Below, one piece after another: positions 55,497-64,000 of a stretch of 64,000 bases of DNA. The stretch's first letter is position 1; the number at the start of each line of letters is the position of its first letter. A program made the position numbers and the translations under genes. This stretch comes from Nocardia cyriacigeorgica (GTDB taxonomy: Bacteria > Actinomycetota > Actinomycetes > Mycobacteriales > Mycobacteriaceae): assembly GCF_005863245.1 (NCBI RefSeq), contig NZ_VBUT01000002.1, positions 496,001 to 560,000 on the forward strand. Reading direction: 5' to 3'. The notes beneath the pieces are model-generated. The model saw only the letters and a program-made list of their open reading frames with translations. It was not told the DNA's origin and made no database searches.

Positions 55497-57107
55497 ATGC
55501 AGGGCGCATCCCACCGCCAGGACACCACGGCCACCACGACCCGCGAGCAGTTCCATCAGCTGGCCGCCGAGCATCGGGTGGTGCCGGTGACCCGGAAGGT
55601 GCTGGCGGACTCCGAGACTCCGCTGTCGGCCTACCGCAAACTCGCCGGTGACCGGGCAGGCACCTTCCTGTTCGAGTCGGCGGAGAACGGGCGGTCCTGG
55701 TCGCGGTGGTCGTTCATCGGCGCGGGCAGCCCCTCGGCGCTGACCGTGGTCGACGGCGAGGCCGCCTGGCTCGGCGCCACCCCCGCCGACGCACCGTCGG
55801 GCGGCGATCCGCTCGACGCGCTGCACCAGACCCTGGAACTGCTGCGCACCGAACGCATGCCGGGACTGCCGCCGCTGACCGGCGGCATGGTCGGCTACCT
55901 CGGCTACGACGCGGTGCGGCGGATGGAGCGGCTGCCCAATCTGGCCGCCGACGATCTTCAGCTGCCCGATCTGGTGCTGCTGCTGGCCACCGACCTCGCC
56001 GCCTTCGACCACCACGAGGGCGCCATCACCCTGATCGCGAATGCCGTCAACTGGAACGGCACCGCCGACCGGGTGGACGAGGCCTACGACGACGCCGTCG
56101 CCCGGCTGGACCGGATGACCGCCGCGCTGGCCGCCCCCGCCGCGTCCACGGTGTCGGTGTTCGACCAGCCCGAACCGCAGTACCGCCGCCAGCGCACCAC
56201 CGAGGAGTACGGCGCCGGGGTGCGCAGGCTCGTCAAGGAGATCGAGGCCGGCGAGGCGTTCCAAGTGGTGCTGTCGCAGCGCTTCGAGATGGACTACGAC
56301 GGCGCGCCGATCGACCTCTACCGGATGCTGCGCGCGTCCAACCCGAGCCCGTACATGTACATGCTGCATGTGCCGGACGGCTCCGGCGGCACCGCGTTCT
56401 CCATCGTCGGCTCCAGCCCGGAATCGCTGGTGACGGTGAAGGAAGGCGTGGCCACCACCCACCCGATCGCCGGCACCCGCTGGCGCGGCGCCACCGAGGA
56501 AGACGATCTGCTGCTGGAGAAGGGCCTGCTCGCCGACGAGAAGGAGAACGCCGAGCATCTGATGCTCGTCGATCTGGGCCGCAACGATCTGGGCCGGGTC
56601 TGCCAGCCGGGGACGGTGCGGGTCACCGAATACCGGCACGTCGAGCGCTACAGCCACGTCATGCACCTGGTGTCCACGGTGTCCGGGCGGTTGGCGCCGG
56701 GCAAGATCGCGCTCGACGCGGTCCGCGCCTGCTTCCCGGCGGGCACGCTCTCCGGTGCGCCGAAGGTGCGGGCCATGGAGCTGATCGAGGAACTCGAAAC
56801 CAGCCGCCGCGGCGTCTACGGCGGCGTGGTCGGGTACCTGGACTTCGCCGGTGACGCCGACACCGCGATCGCCATCCGCACCGCGCTGCTCAAAGACGGC
56901 ACCGCCTACGTGCAGGCGGGGGCGGGCGTGGTCGCCGACTCCGAACCCGAATACGAGGACACCGAATCGCGCAACAAGGCCATGGCGGTGCTGCGCGCGG
57001 TCGCCGCGGCGAAGACCGTGCGGGCCTATCGCGCCGATGACGACTACCCGGACGACACGACTGCCGAGTCCGCGCCCGGCACAGGCAGCGGTGGGGTATC
57101 GGTATGA
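55497..57107 (+). CDS. trpE: anthranilate synthase component I
   Basis: Converts chorismate and ammonia to anthranilate, the first committed step of tryptophan synthesis, 536 residues. The N-terminal regulatory motif is [17 protein letters not shown] (counterpart of the LLES Trp-binding site). The catalytic part has [30 protein letters not shown] and [17 protein letters not shown]. Feedback inhibition by tryptophan is expected. No trpG is adjacent. The end overlaps the membrane-protein gene (ATGA). Confidence 0.95.
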   Translation: MQGASHRQDTTATTTREQFHQLAAEHRVVPVTRKVLADSETPLSAYRKLAGDRAGTFLFESAENGRSWSRWSFIGAGSPSALTVVDGEAAWLGATPADAPSGGDPLDALHQTLELLRTERMPGLPPLTGGMVGYLGYDAVRRMERLPNLAADDLQLPDLVLLLATDLAAFDHHEGAITLIANAVNWNGTADRVDEAYDDAVARLDRMTAALAAPAASTVSVFDQPEPQYRRQRTTEEYGAGVRRLVKEIEAGEAFQVVLSQRFEMDYDGAPIDLYRMLRASNPSPYMYMLHVPDGSGGTAFSIVGSSPESLVTVKEGVATTHPIAGTRWRGATEEDDLLLEKGLLADEKENAEHLMLVDLGRNDLGRVCQPGTVRVTEYRHVERYSHVMHLVSTVSGRLAPGKIALDAVRACFPAGTLSGAPKVRAMELIEELETSRRGVYGGVVGYLDFAGDADTAIAIRTALLKDGTAYVQAGAGVVADSEPEYEDTESRNKAMAVLRAVAAAKTVRAYRADDDYPDDTTAESAPGTGSGGVSV

Positions 57108-57835
57108 GTGACGAGCACGACCAGGAGCCCCGCACGTCGGCGGAGCAGACCACCGCGGTCGCGCCGGGTCGCCGTTATCCGGTCGCCCCGGTGGTCCTGC
57201 TGGCCCTGTCCGCCGCCGCCCTGTGGGGCGCCTCGCGGATGACCTGGGTGAGCGTGCACTCCTCGGACGGGCTCACCGAACCACGCACCGACGAGCTCGA
57301 CGGCGGCACCTGGTTCGGCGCGCTCACCCCGCTGGCCTTGGTCCTGCTGGCCGCCATCGCCGCGGTGCTGGCCACCAAGGGCTGGCTGCGCAGAGTCGTC
57401 GGAATGCTGGTGGCGCTGGTCGGCGCGGTGGTCGCGGTGCCGGCGCTGGCGTTGCTCACCGGCTCCGGCGCCACCGCGCAACGCGCCGCCACCCTCGCCG
57501 AGCTGCCGGCACGCGCGCAGGTCGAGCAGGTGAGCACCGCCGCCGCGCCCGCCGTGCTGACCATGGCCGGCGCGCTGGCCGCCTTCGCCGCGGGCGTACT
57601 ACTGGCCAGGATGCCCAAGGACAGCGCGCCACTATCCGGGAAGTACGACACTCCGGTTGCCCGCCGCGCCGCCGCCACCGACCTGGTCGCCGGGCGCGGC
57701 GAGGCGGGCGACGACACCGCGCCACCGGTGACCGAACGGGTCCTCTGGGACGCGCTCGACGCGGGCACCGACCCCACCGACGATCACCCGTGGACCGGCA
57801 CCGATGACGGCCCGGCCGAGCCCGGCACCAGGTGA
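57104..57835 (+). CDS. Trp biosynthesis-associated membrane protein (Trp_oprn_chp)
   Basis: A 243-residue membrane protein found between trpE and trpC in many actinobacteria (Rv1610 position; TIGR02234 type). It has four hydrophobic segments (about 27-46, 77-95, 101-122 and 146-167), with the family's [12 protein letters not shown] loop after the first helix. The cytoplasmic C-terminus is acidic. Its role is unknown. The start overlaps the trpE stop, so they are coupled. Confidence 0.85.
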   Translation: MSDEHDQEPRTSAEQTTAVAPGRRYPVAPVVLLALSAAALWGASRMTWVSVHSSDGLTEPRTDELDGGTWFGALTPLALVLLAAIAAVLATKGWLRRVVGMLVALVGAVVAVPALALLTGSGATAQRAATLAELPARAQVEQVSTAAAPAVLTMAGALAAFAAGVLLARMPKDSAPLSGKYDTPVARRAAATDLVAGRGEAGDDTAPPVTERVLWDALDAGTDPTDDHPWTGTDDGPAEPGTR

Positions 57836-57956
57836 TCCGATGATCCGGCGACCCCGCACAGCACAAGTAGCCGGCGCCCGCAACCTGGGTGGCAACCCCG
57901 GCGAACGTGCGTCACACCCGCCCCTTTACTCTTGATCAGCACCGGTGAGACAGCGC

Positions 57957-57994
57957 CTGGGGGGATTTCTCAGGCAGTGAGTCCGTCTCCCCAG
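57957..57994 (+). promoter_or_regulatory. structured leader hairpin before trpC
   Basis: CTGGGGGGA (57957-57965) pairs with TCTCCCCAG (57986-57994; one G-U). An inner CTCA/TGAG stem (57969-57972 and 57978-57981) closes over a five-base loop. It ends 16 bases before the trpC ATG, next to GAAAGGA. It may affect translation or be an attenuator. A 12-codon frame at 57945-57980 has no Trp codon. Confidence 0.5.
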
Positions 57995-58010
57995 AAAGGA
58001 TTCGAGCCAG

Positions 58011-58829
58011 ATGACGGTACTCGACTCGATTCTCGACGGGGTCCGCGCGGATGTGGCCGCACGGGAATCCCTGCTGGACTTCCAAGCCATCAAGGCCGCG
58101 GCGGCCGCCGCGCCGCCGCCCAAGGACGCGCTCGCCGCGCTGCATGAAGACGGCATCGGCGTCATCGCCGAGGTGAAGCGCGCCAGCCCCTCCAAGGGGC
58201 CGCTCGCCGAGATCGCCGACCCCGCCAGCCTGGCCAAGGCCTACGAAGACGGCGGCGCCCGCATCATCAGCGTGCTCACCGAAGGCCGTCGCTTCCACGG
58301 CTCGCTCGACGACCTCGACGCCGTCCGCGCCGCCGTGAACATCCCGGTGCTGCGCAAGGACTTCGTGGTCGGCCCGTACCAGATCCACGAGGCGCGCGCG
58401 CACGGCGCCGACGTCATTCTGCTGATCGTCGCCGCGCTGGAACAGGACACGCTGAGCTCGCTCATCGACCGCACCGAATCGCTCGGGATGACCGCGCTGG
58501 TCGAGGTGCACACCGAGGAAGAGGCCGACCGGGCCCTCAATGCCGGCGCCTCGGTCGTCGGCATCAACGCGCGCAACCTGAAGACCCTGGAAGTCGATCG
58601 CGACTGCTTCGCGCGGATCGCACCCGGACTGCCCACCGAGGTCATCCGCGTCGCCGAGTCCGGGGTGCGCGGCACCGCCGACCTGATGGCCTACGCGGGC
58701 GCGGGCGCGGATGCCGTGCTCGTCGGCGAAGGCCTGGTGACCAGCGGCGACCCGCGCGCCGCGGTATCGCAGCTGGTGACCGCCGGTACCCACCCGTCCT
58801 GCCCGAAGCCCGCCCGGCGGGCGCGCTGA
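58011..58829 (+). CDS. trpC: indole-3-glycerol phosphate synthase
   Basis: TIM-barrel enzyme closing the indole ring, 272 residues, without a fused TrpF domain. Motifs are [30 protein letters not shown] (substrate phosphate and catalytic Lys), [13 protein letters not shown] and [20 protein letters not shown] precedes its ATG. The end overlaps trpB by one base. The isomerase step before it must come from PriA. Confidence 0.95.
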   Translation: MTVLDSILDGVRADVAARESLLDFQAIKAAAAAAPPPKDALAALHEDGIGVIAEVKRASPSKGPLAEIADPASLAKAYEDGGARIISVLTEGRRFHGSLDDLDAVRAAVNIPVLRKDFVVGPYQIHEARAHGADVILLIVAALEQDTLSSLIDRTESLGMTALVEVHTEEEADRALNAGASVVGINARNLKTLEVDRDCFARIAPGLPTEVIRVAESGVRGTADLMAYAGAGADAVLVGEGLVTSGDPRAAVSQLVTAGTHPSCPKPARRAR

Positions 58830-60100
58830 TGGCCCCGACCCGGCTGCCCGCGGCCAGCGAGGGCGTCGCCCACCGCAGCGGACACGAACCCGACGGCGGC
58901 GGCCACTTCGGCGTCTACGGCGGCAGGCATGTGCCCGAGGCGCTGATGGCCGTCATCGACGAGGTCACCGCCGAATACGACAAGGTCCGCAGCGACCGCG
59001 AGTTCCTCGGCGAGCTCGACCGGCTGCAACGCGACTACACCGGCCGCCCCTCGCCGGTGTTCGAATGCACCCGGCTGGCCGAGCACGCCGGTGGCGCCCG
59101 CATCCTGCTCAAGCGCGAAGACCTCAACCACACCGGCTCGCACAAGATCAACAATGTGCTCGGGCAAGCCCTGCTGGCCAAGCGCATGGGCAAGACCCGC
59201 GTCATCGCCGAAACCGGGGCCGGCCAGCACGGCGTGGCCACCGCGACCGCCTGCGCGCTGCTCGGACTGGACTGCATCGTCTACATGGGCGCGGTCGACA
59301 CCGCCCGCCAGGCGCTCAACGTGGCCCGGATGCGGCTGCTCGGCGCCGAGGTGGTGTCGGTGAGCACCGGCTCCGCCACGCTCAAGGACGCCATCAACGA
59401 GGCCCTGCGCGACTGGGTCTCCAACGCCGACGACACCTACTACTGCTTCGGCACCGCCGCGGGCCCGCACCCGTTCCCGCTGATGGTGCGCGATTTCCAG
59501 CGCGTGGTCGGGCTAGAGGCGCGCGAGCAGGTGCAGGAACTCACCGGCAGGCTGCCCGACGCCGTCGCGGCCTGCGTCGGCGGCGGCTCCAACGCCATCG
59601 GCATCTTCCACGCCTTCATCGACGATCCGGGCGTGCGCCTGGTCGGCTACGAAGCCGCCGGCGACGGTGTCGAGACCGGCCGCCATGCCGCCACCTTCAC
59701 CGGCGGATCGCCCGGCGCGTTCCAGGGCGCCTACTCGTACCTGTTGCAGGACGAAGACGGCCAGACCATCGAATCGCATTCCATCTCCGCCGGACTCGAC
59801 TATCCGGGCGTCGGCCCCGAGCACGCCTACCTCAAGGACACCGGCCGCGCCGAATACCTGCCCGTCACCGATGCCGCAGCGATGGACGCACTGCTGTTGC
59901 TCAGCCGCAGCGAGGGCATCATCCCGGCGATCGAGTCCGCGCACGCGGTGGCCGGGGCGCTCGAACTCGGCAAGCAGCTCGGCCCCGGCGCCATCATCCT
60001 GGTGAACCTGTCCGGGCGCGGTGACAAGGACATGGACACCGCCGCCCGCTGGTTCGGACTGTTCGACGACGAGGCCGCAGAGGGCAAGGGGAACGCGTAG
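58829..60100 (+). CDS. trpB: tryptophan synthase beta chain
   Basis: PLP enzyme condensing indole and serine, 423 residues. The PLP lysine is K106 in [19 protein letters not shown]. The phosphate loop is [31 protein letters not shown] is the serine-site motif. It starts on an ATG overlapping the trpC stop (TGATG). The stop TAG shares a base with the trpA GTG. Confidence 0.96.
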   Translation: MAPTRLPAASEGVAHRSGHEPDGGGHFGVYGGRHVPEALMAVIDEVTAEYDKVRSDREFLGELDRLQRDYTGRPSPVFECTRLAEHAGGARILLKREDLNHTGSHKINNVLGQALLAKRMGKTRVIAETGAGQHGVATATACALLGLDCIVYMGAVDTARQALNVARMRLLGAEVVSVSTGSATLKDAINEALRDWVSNADDTYYCFGTAAGPHPFPLMVRDFQRVVGLEAREQVQELTGRLPDAVAACVGGGSNAIGIFHAFIDDPGVRLVGYEAAGDGVETGRHAATFTGGSPGAFQGAYSYLLQDEDGQTIESHSISAGLDYPGVGPEHAYLKDTGRAEYLPVTDAAAMDALLLLSRSEGIIPAIESAHAVAGALELGKQLGPGAIILVNLSGRGDKDMDTAARWFGLFDDEAAEGKGNA

Positions 60101-60900
60101 TGAGCCAGCAGTCCAGACTCGCCAACGCCTTCGCGGCCTGCCGCAACGAACACCGCGCCGCCCTGATCGGCTACCTGCCCGCCGGCTACCCGGACCTGGA
60201 CGGCTCCATCGCCACCGTGCGCGCGATGGTCGAGGCCGGCTGCGACATCGTCGAGGTCGGCGTGGCCTACTCCGATCCGGTGATGGACGGGCCGACCATC
60301 CAGCGGGCCGCCGAGCAGGCGCTGCGCGGCGGGGTGCGGGTGCGCGATGTGTTCTCGGTGGTCGAAGCCGTCACCGCCGCCGGTGCGCAGGCCGTGGTCA
60401 TGAGCTACTGGAATCCGGTGCTCAAGTATGGCGTCGACCGGTTCTCCCGTGATCTGGCGGCCGCGGGCGGCGCGGGCATCATCACCCCGAACCTCATCCC
60501 GGACGAGGCCGACGAATGGTTCGCCGCCTCGGCCGTGCACGATCTGGACCGCATCTTCCTGGTCGCGCCGTCCTCCACCGAGGAACGCCTGGTGAAGACC
60601 CTGGAAGCCTCGCGCGGGTTCGTCTACGCGGCCTCCACCATGGGCGTCACCGGCGCCCGTGACGCGGTGTCCTCGGCCGCGCCCGCGCTGTGCGCCCGCA
60701 TCCGCGCGCACTCCGACATCCCGATCGGCGTCGGGCTCGGCGTGCGTTCGGGTGCTCAGGCCGCCGAGATCGCCGCCTACGCCGACGGCGTGATCGTCGG
60801 TTCGGCGTTGGTGACCGCGGCCGCCGAAGGCTTGGACGCGGTGCGGACGCTGACGGCCGAACTGGCCGAGGGCGTGCGCTCGGCGACCGTCGCGTCCTGA
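60100..60900 (+). CDS. trpA: tryptophan synthase alpha chain
   Basis: Aldolase that releases indole from indole-glycerol phosphate for TrpB, 266 residues. The catalytic Glu is in MVEAGCDIVEVGVAYSDPVMDGPTIQ, and the second acid in the strand LIGYLPAGYPD region. VYAASTMGVTGARD is the mobile loop. The GTG start overlaps the trpB stop. It is the last gene of trpCBA; lgt follows after 42 bp with its own promoter. Confidence 0.95.
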   Translation: MSQQSRLANAFAACRNEHRAALIGYLPAGYPDLDGSIATVRAMVEAGCDIVEVGVAYSDPVMDGPTIQRAAEQALRGGVRVRDVFSVVEAVTAAGAQAVVMSYWNPVLKYGVDRFSRDLAAAGGAGIITPNLIPDEADEWFAASAVHDLDRIFLVAPSSTEERLVKTLEASRGFVYAASTMGVTGARDAVSSAAPALCARIRAHSDIPIGVGLGVRSGAQAAEIAAYADGVIVGSALVTAAAEGLDAVRTLTAELAEGVRSATVAS

Positions 60901-60929
60901 CCCGAAGCCACACCGTCGCGCTCCTCGAC

Positions 60930-60935
60930 TACGGT
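60930..60935 (+). promoter_or_regulatory. -10 box of likely leaderless lgt promoter
   Basis: TACGGT, seven bases before the GTG at 60943. It favours this start over the GTG at 60934, which overlaps the box. Confidence 0.55.
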
Positions 60936-60942
60936 GGCCCCC

Positions 60943-62397
60943 GTGACCTTACGAGTCCTGGCAGACAGTGTTCCCAGCATCGGCACACCCGGTGACGGTG
61001 TCCTGAGCGCCGCCACCGCCGACGTGCTCGCCTATATCCCCAGCCCGCCGCAGGGCGTCTGGCAGATCGGGCCGTTCCCGCTGCGCGCGTACGCGCTGTG
61101 CATCATCGCCGGCATCATCGTCGCCATCTGGTGGGGTGAGCGGCGCTGGCGCGAACGCGGCGGCCAGCAGGGCGCGGTACTGGATGTGGCGATGTTCGCG
61201 GTCCCGTTCGGTCTCATCGGCGGCAGGCTCTACCACGTCGCCACCGACTGGCAGAAATACTTCGGCGCCGACGGCAACCCGATGGACGCGCTGAAGATCT
61301 ATCAGGGCGGCCTCGGTATCTGGGGCGCGGTGTTCCTCGGCGGCGTCGGCGCCTGGATCGGCTGCCGCGTCTACAAGATCCCGCTGCCCGCCCTCGGCGA
61401 CGCCATCGCCCCGCCGATCCTGCTGGCCCAAGCCATCGGCCGCCTCGGCAACTACTTCAACCAGGAACTCTATGGCCGCGAAACCGACCTGCCGTGGGGT
61501 CTCGAGATCTACCAGCGCTTCGACGACCAGGGCCGCCTGGACATGATGAACGGCGTCTCCACCGGCGTGGTGGAGAAGGTCGTGCACCCGACGTTCCTGT
61601 ACGAGCTGCTGTGGAACGTGCTGGTGGTGCTGCTGCTGGTGTACGTCGACAAGCGGTTCCGTATCGGCCACGGCCGCCTGTTCGCGCTCTACGTCGCCGG
61701 CTACAGCTTCGGCCGGTTCTTCGTCGAACTGATGCGCGACGACGAAGCCACCCACATCGCGGGCATCCGCATCAACTCCTTCACCTCCGCCCTGGTCTTC
61801 CTCGCCGCCATCGCCTACTTCGTGTTCGCCACGAAGGGACGCGAGACGCCGGCGCAGCTACAGCCCGGCGCGCAGCCGCGGCCGTGGCCGTGGCAGATCG
61901 GCGCGCTGCGGCGTGCGGGTGCTGCCTCAGCGTCGGCGGAGAAAGCCGCAGTGTCGGAGAAGGACGCGGCGGGGGAGAAGGACGCGGCCGATGAGCCGGG
62001 CACGTCGACCGAGGGCGCGGAGTCGGGCGTCGAGGTAGACCTGGGCAACGACGCGAAGCTGGGCAAGGGCGCGAAGCCGGGCAACGATGCGAAGCCGGGC
62101 AAGGGCGCGGAGTCCGACGATGATGCCGGGTCGGATGAGAATGCCGGGTCGGGCGATAGCGCGGAGTCGGGCGAGAGCGCTGAGGCCGACGATGATGCCG
62201 GGTCGGATGAGAATGCCGGGTCGGGCGATAGCGCGGAGTCGGGCGAGAGCGCTGAGGCCGGCAACGACGCGACTCTCGCCGAAGACGCCGAGTCAGGCAC
62301 GGGCTCGGGTCCCGAGGAGGTCGAGTCGACCGACGATGCCGGGGCAGACGAGGACGCGAAGTCCAGCCGGGCTGCCGGCGCCAAGAAGGGCGGCTGA
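60943..62397 (+). CDS. lgt: prolipoprotein diacylglyceryl transferase with long acidic tail
   Basis: Membrane enzyme that attaches diacylglycerol to the lipobox cysteine of lipoproteins, 484 residues. The enzyme part (to about 300) has seven helices. Signature residues are in FGLIGGRLYHVATDW (the essential His), YQGGLGIWGAVFLGG and LAQAIGRLGNYFNQELYG. The last 170 residues are a disordered Asp/Ser/Ala/Gly-rich tail, including a perfect 72-bp duplication. Long tails occur in mycobacterial and nocardial Lgt, but the repeats here are striking. Substrates in this window include the proteins at 3008 and 31965. Confidence 0.93.
   Translation: MTLRVLADSVPSIGTPGDGVLSAATADVLAYIPSPPQGVWQIGPFPLRAYALCIIAGIIVAIWWGERRWRERGGQQGAVLDVAMFAVPFGLIGGRLYHVATDWQKYFGADGNPMDALKIYQGGLGIWGAVFLGGVGAWIGCRVYKIPLPALGDAIAPPILLAQAIGRLGNYFNQELYGRETDLPWGLEIYQRFDDQGRLDMMNGVSTGVVEKVVHPTFLYELLWNVLVVLLLVYVDKRFRIGHGRLFALYVAGYSFGRFFVELMRDDEATHIAGIRINSFTSALVFLAAIAYFVFATKGRETPAQLQPGAQPRPWPWQIGALRRAGAASASAEKAAVSEKDAAGEKDAADEPGTSTEGAESGVEVDLGNDAKLGKGAKPGNDAKPGKGAESDDDAGSDENAGSGDSAESGESAEADDDAGSDENAGSGDSAESGESAEAGNDATLAEDAESGTGSGPEEVESTDDAGADEDAKSSRAAGAKKGG
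62116..62259 (+). repeat. perfect 72-bp tandem duplication in the lgt tail
   Basis: Two identical, in-frame copies (62116-62187 and 62188-62259), each 24 codons rich in Asp, Ser, Gly and Ala. Zero differences suggest a very recent event or active slippage. Confidence 0.95.
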
Positions 62398-62423
62398 TCG
62401 GCCCCCGGCCACCGGCACTGTTC

Positions 62424-62495
62424 GCCCACCTCTGAGCGACAATATTTGCCCACCTCTGAGCGACAACCCGGGAGCGTTGTCGCTCGGAGGTGGGC
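62424..62495. repeat. direct repeats plus inverted copy after lgt
   Basis: GCCCACCTCTGAGCGACAA occurs at 62424-62442 and again at 62448-62466. TTGTCGCTCGGAGGTGGGC at 62477-62495 is its reverse complement with one G-U-compatible change. The third copy can pair with either of the first two, giving two alternative 19-bp stems. No U run follows. Possibly a terminator or a dispersed repeat. Confidence 0.9.
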
Positions 62496-62643
62496 GCGAG
62501 GTTATCGCCGTCTCGCGTAGCGCGCTTTCCGGGCGACAGCGATGCCGCCGCCCGACACAATGGTCGGTAGACCGCGCGGGCCGCAGTGGGCGAGCTCGGG
62601 TATCGGGCAGCGGCACGAGCGCCCGGAGGACAGGAGGACGCGA

Positions 62644-63255
62644 GTGGCCGAGAATAGTCCGAATTCGCTGGGCGCCGGTGGCCCGCGGTACGGGCCGCCC
62701 GGCACCGGGCCGAGTCTGCGCAAGGCCACCGATCCGCCCGCGCAGTCGCATCCGGGCGATCAGGCCTACCCTGCCGACGGTGGTCCCGCTCGCCCAGGAA
62801 CCGGCCCACAGCGACCCGCCGGACCGCAACACACCGCAGCTTTCCCACCCATGGCGGGTGTGATGTATCCGTCGATGCCGCCGGGGATGACCGGTCCGCT
62901 GCCTCCCGGCGGGTTCGTGATGTCGATCGGCGATATCGGCATCTCCGAGGATTCGATCACCACTCCGGCGGGCACGATGCCCCTGCGGGGCGCGGTCTGG
63001 ACGATCACCGATATGTCGCAGACCTCGGAGAAGATTCCCACCTACGCGGTGGTGCTGGCGATCCTGTTGTTCCCGGTGTGCTTCCTCGGCCTGCTGTTTC
63101 TGCTGGTCAAGGAGAAGACGACGGTCGGCTACGTGCAGGTGACCGTGACCAGCGAGGGCCGCTACCACTCCACGATGATCCCGGCACAGAATCAGCAGAC
63201 CTTCCCGATGCTGCTGCATCAGGTGAACTACGCGCGTTCACTCAGCGCCCGGTGA
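62644..63255 (+). CDS. membrane protein with Gly/Pro-rich N-terminus
   Basis: A 203-residue protein from the GTG at 62644, with GGAGGAC upstream. The first 95 residues are a Pro/Gly-rich, likely disordered region. A folded stretch (MSIGDIGISEDSITTPAGTMPLRGAVWTITD) follows, then one long hydrophobic helix (about 140-162; VVLAILLFPVCFLGLLFLLVK) and a C-terminal beta-rich part (VGYVQVTVTSEGRYHSTMIP). It sits between lgt and pyk like the conserved membrane genes of mycobacteria. Function unknown. Confidence 0.75.
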   Translation: MAENSPNSLGAGGPRYGPPGTGPSLRKATDPPAQSHPGDQAYPADGGPARPGTGPQRPAGPQHTAAFPPMAGVMYPSMPPGMTGPLPPGGFVMSIGDIGISEDSITTPAGTMPLRGAVWTITDMSQTSEKIPTYAVVLAILLFPVCFLGLLFLLVKEKTTVGYVQVTVTSEGRYHSTMIPAQNQQTFPMLLHQVNYARSLSAR

Positions 63256-63319
63256 GCGCAGGCGCGCCCGTCAGGGCGACTCGGCCCGGCCACGACGCGA
63301 CCCACACCGCGGTCGGGAC

Positions 63320-63325
63320 TAGGCT
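63320..63325 (+). promoter_or_regulatory. -10 box of leaderless pyk promoter
   Basis: TAGGCT followed by six bases and the GTG at 63332; no ribosome binding site. An ATG is the second codon. Confidence 0.6.
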
Positions 63326-63331
63326 CTACTC

Positions 63332-64000
63332 GTGATGCGACGGACGAAGATTGTGTGCACCCTCGGACCGGCCACTGCCACCGAGGACCGTATTCGAGAA
63401 CTCGTCGAGAGCGGTATGGACGTGGCGCGGCTGAATTTCAGCCACGGTGAGCACTCCGACCATGCCGACAACTACAAGAAGGTGCGGCAGGCCGCCGACC
63501 ACGTCGGCCGCGCCGTCGGCATTCTCGCCGATCTACAAGGCCCCAAGATCCGCCTCGGCCGCTTCATCGAAGGCCGGACGGTCTGGGCGACGGGCGAAGA
63601 GGTGCGCATCACCGTCGACGACGTCGATGGCACCCACGACCGCGTCTCGACCACCTACAAAGAACTCGCCGCCGACGCCAAGCCCGGTGACCGCCTGCTC
63701 GTCGACGACGGCAAGGTCGGGCTGACCGTCACCGCCGTCGACGGCAACGACGTGGTGTGCCGGGTCACCGAGGGCGGCCCGGTCAGCAACAACAAGGGCG
63801 TATCGCTGCCCGGCATGGACGTGTCGGTGCCCGCCCTGTCCGACAAGGACATCGAGGACCTGGAATTCGCCCTGAAACTGGGCGTCGACTTCATCGCGTT
63901 GTCCTTCGTGCGTTCGCCCTCGGATGTCGAGCTGGTGCACGACGTGATGGACCGCGTCGGCCGCCGCGTCCCGGTGATCGGCAAGCTGGAGAAGCCCGAG
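63332..64000 (+). CDS. pyk: pyruvate kinase, partial (3' end outside window)
   Basis: Glycolytic enzyme converting phosphoenolpyruvate and ADP to pyruvate and ATP. The 223 residues present cover the start of the A domain (RRTKIVCTLGPAT, MDVARLNFSHGEH), the B domain (ILADLQGPKIRLG onward) and the return to the barrel (DKDIEDLEFALKLGVDFIALSFVRSPSDV, then VIGKLEKPE at the edge). The active-site Arg, Asn, Asp and Lys are present in these motifs. It starts at the GTG 63332 (or the ATG at 63335). Confidence 0.96.
   Translation, partial: MMRRTKIVCTLGPATATEDRIRELVESGMDVARLNFSHGEHSDHADNYKKVRQAADHVGRAVGILADLQGPKIRLGRFIEGRTVWATGEEVRITVDDVDGTHDRVSTTYKELAADAKPGDRLLVDDGKVGLTVTAVDGNDVVCRVTEGGPVSNNKGVSLPGMDVSVPALSDKDIEDLEFALKLGVDFIALSFVRSPSDVELVHDVMDRVGRRVPVIGKLEKPE

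Noticed and set aside
57945..57980. Possible leader peptide of 11 residues before trpC
   Set aside because: Contains no Trp codon, so it does not support classical attenuation.
62040..62340. Repeated units that could be mistaken for a CRISPR or minisatellite
   Set aside because: Repeats are in frame within lgt, adjacent without spacers, and encode a low-complexity tail.

Overview
The window looks like a chromosomal segment of a high-GC actinobacterium, most likely Nocardia or a close mycolic-acid relative. The evidence is the high GC content and a gene order that I recall from mycobacteria: bioB-bsaP-(DUF2567)-NrtR-nadA-nadB-nadC, then hisD-hisC-hisB-hisH-hisA-impA-hisF-hisI, then bcp-trpE-(Trp membrane protein)-trpC-trpB-trpA-lgt-(membrane protein)-pyk. 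Supporting hints are a bifunctional-type HisA/PriA with no trpF in sight, an LLM-class oxidoreductase, a maleylpyruvate-isomerase-like (mycothiol-dependent family) protein, and many start codons that sit 6-7 nt behind a TANNNT box with no ribosome binding site (leaderless mRNAs).

Layout. 1-1.7 kb: a minus-strand FecCD-type ABC transporter (ATPase cut by the window edge) behind a clear cobalamin riboswitch. 1.8-7.0 kb: an alpha/beta hydrolase, then an SsuA/SsuC/SsuB sulfonate-type transporter with an NtaA/DszA-type FMN monooxygenase. 7.1-9.8 kb: biotin module (TetR regulator of BioQ type, palindromic operator, bioB, bsaP, DUF2567). 9.9-13.0 kb: DUF1353 protein, a 62-aa basic protein with a perfect Shine-Dalgarno, a cupin and a GlxA-type regulator, and an unknown protein. 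13.0-17.6 kb: NAD module (NrtR, nadABC). 17.6-36.6 kb: accessory block of single genes and regulator/target pairs, including a TetR/NmrA pair with two identical-type operators, a MerR-type promoter with no local regulator, a LysR gene with a decayed copy of its own tail, secreted hydrolases, an XRE(DUF5753)/DUF397 pair, arylamine N-acetyltransferase, a penicillin-binding lipoprotein and a Ser/Thr kinase. 36.7-53.7 kb: histidine operon, interrupted twice. 53.7-57.8 kb: MarR regulator, membrane protein, peroxiredoxin, trpE. 58.0-64.0 kb: trpCBA, lgt, a membrane protein and the start of pyk.

The most unusual content is the 6.7-kb island at 46582-53290, wedged between hisF and hisI. Three translationally coupled genes encode a fatty-acyl-AMP ligase, a free acyl carrier protein, and a single 1585-residue protein KS-AT(malonyl)-ACP-alpha-oxoamine synthase. 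Read as an assembly line, a fatty acid is activated, passed to the carrier, extended once with malonate without reduction, and released by PLP-dependent decarboxylative condensation with an amino acid. The predicted product is a long-chain alpha-amino-beta'-diketone that could close to a 3-hydroxypyrrole/pyrrolinone. There is no thioesterase, reductase or tailoring gene. The second interruption (40.8-44.0 kb) carries a DesK/NarL-type two-component system and a DUF6223 protein.

All functional statements rest on reading translated sequence and on knowledge of families; no searches were run.
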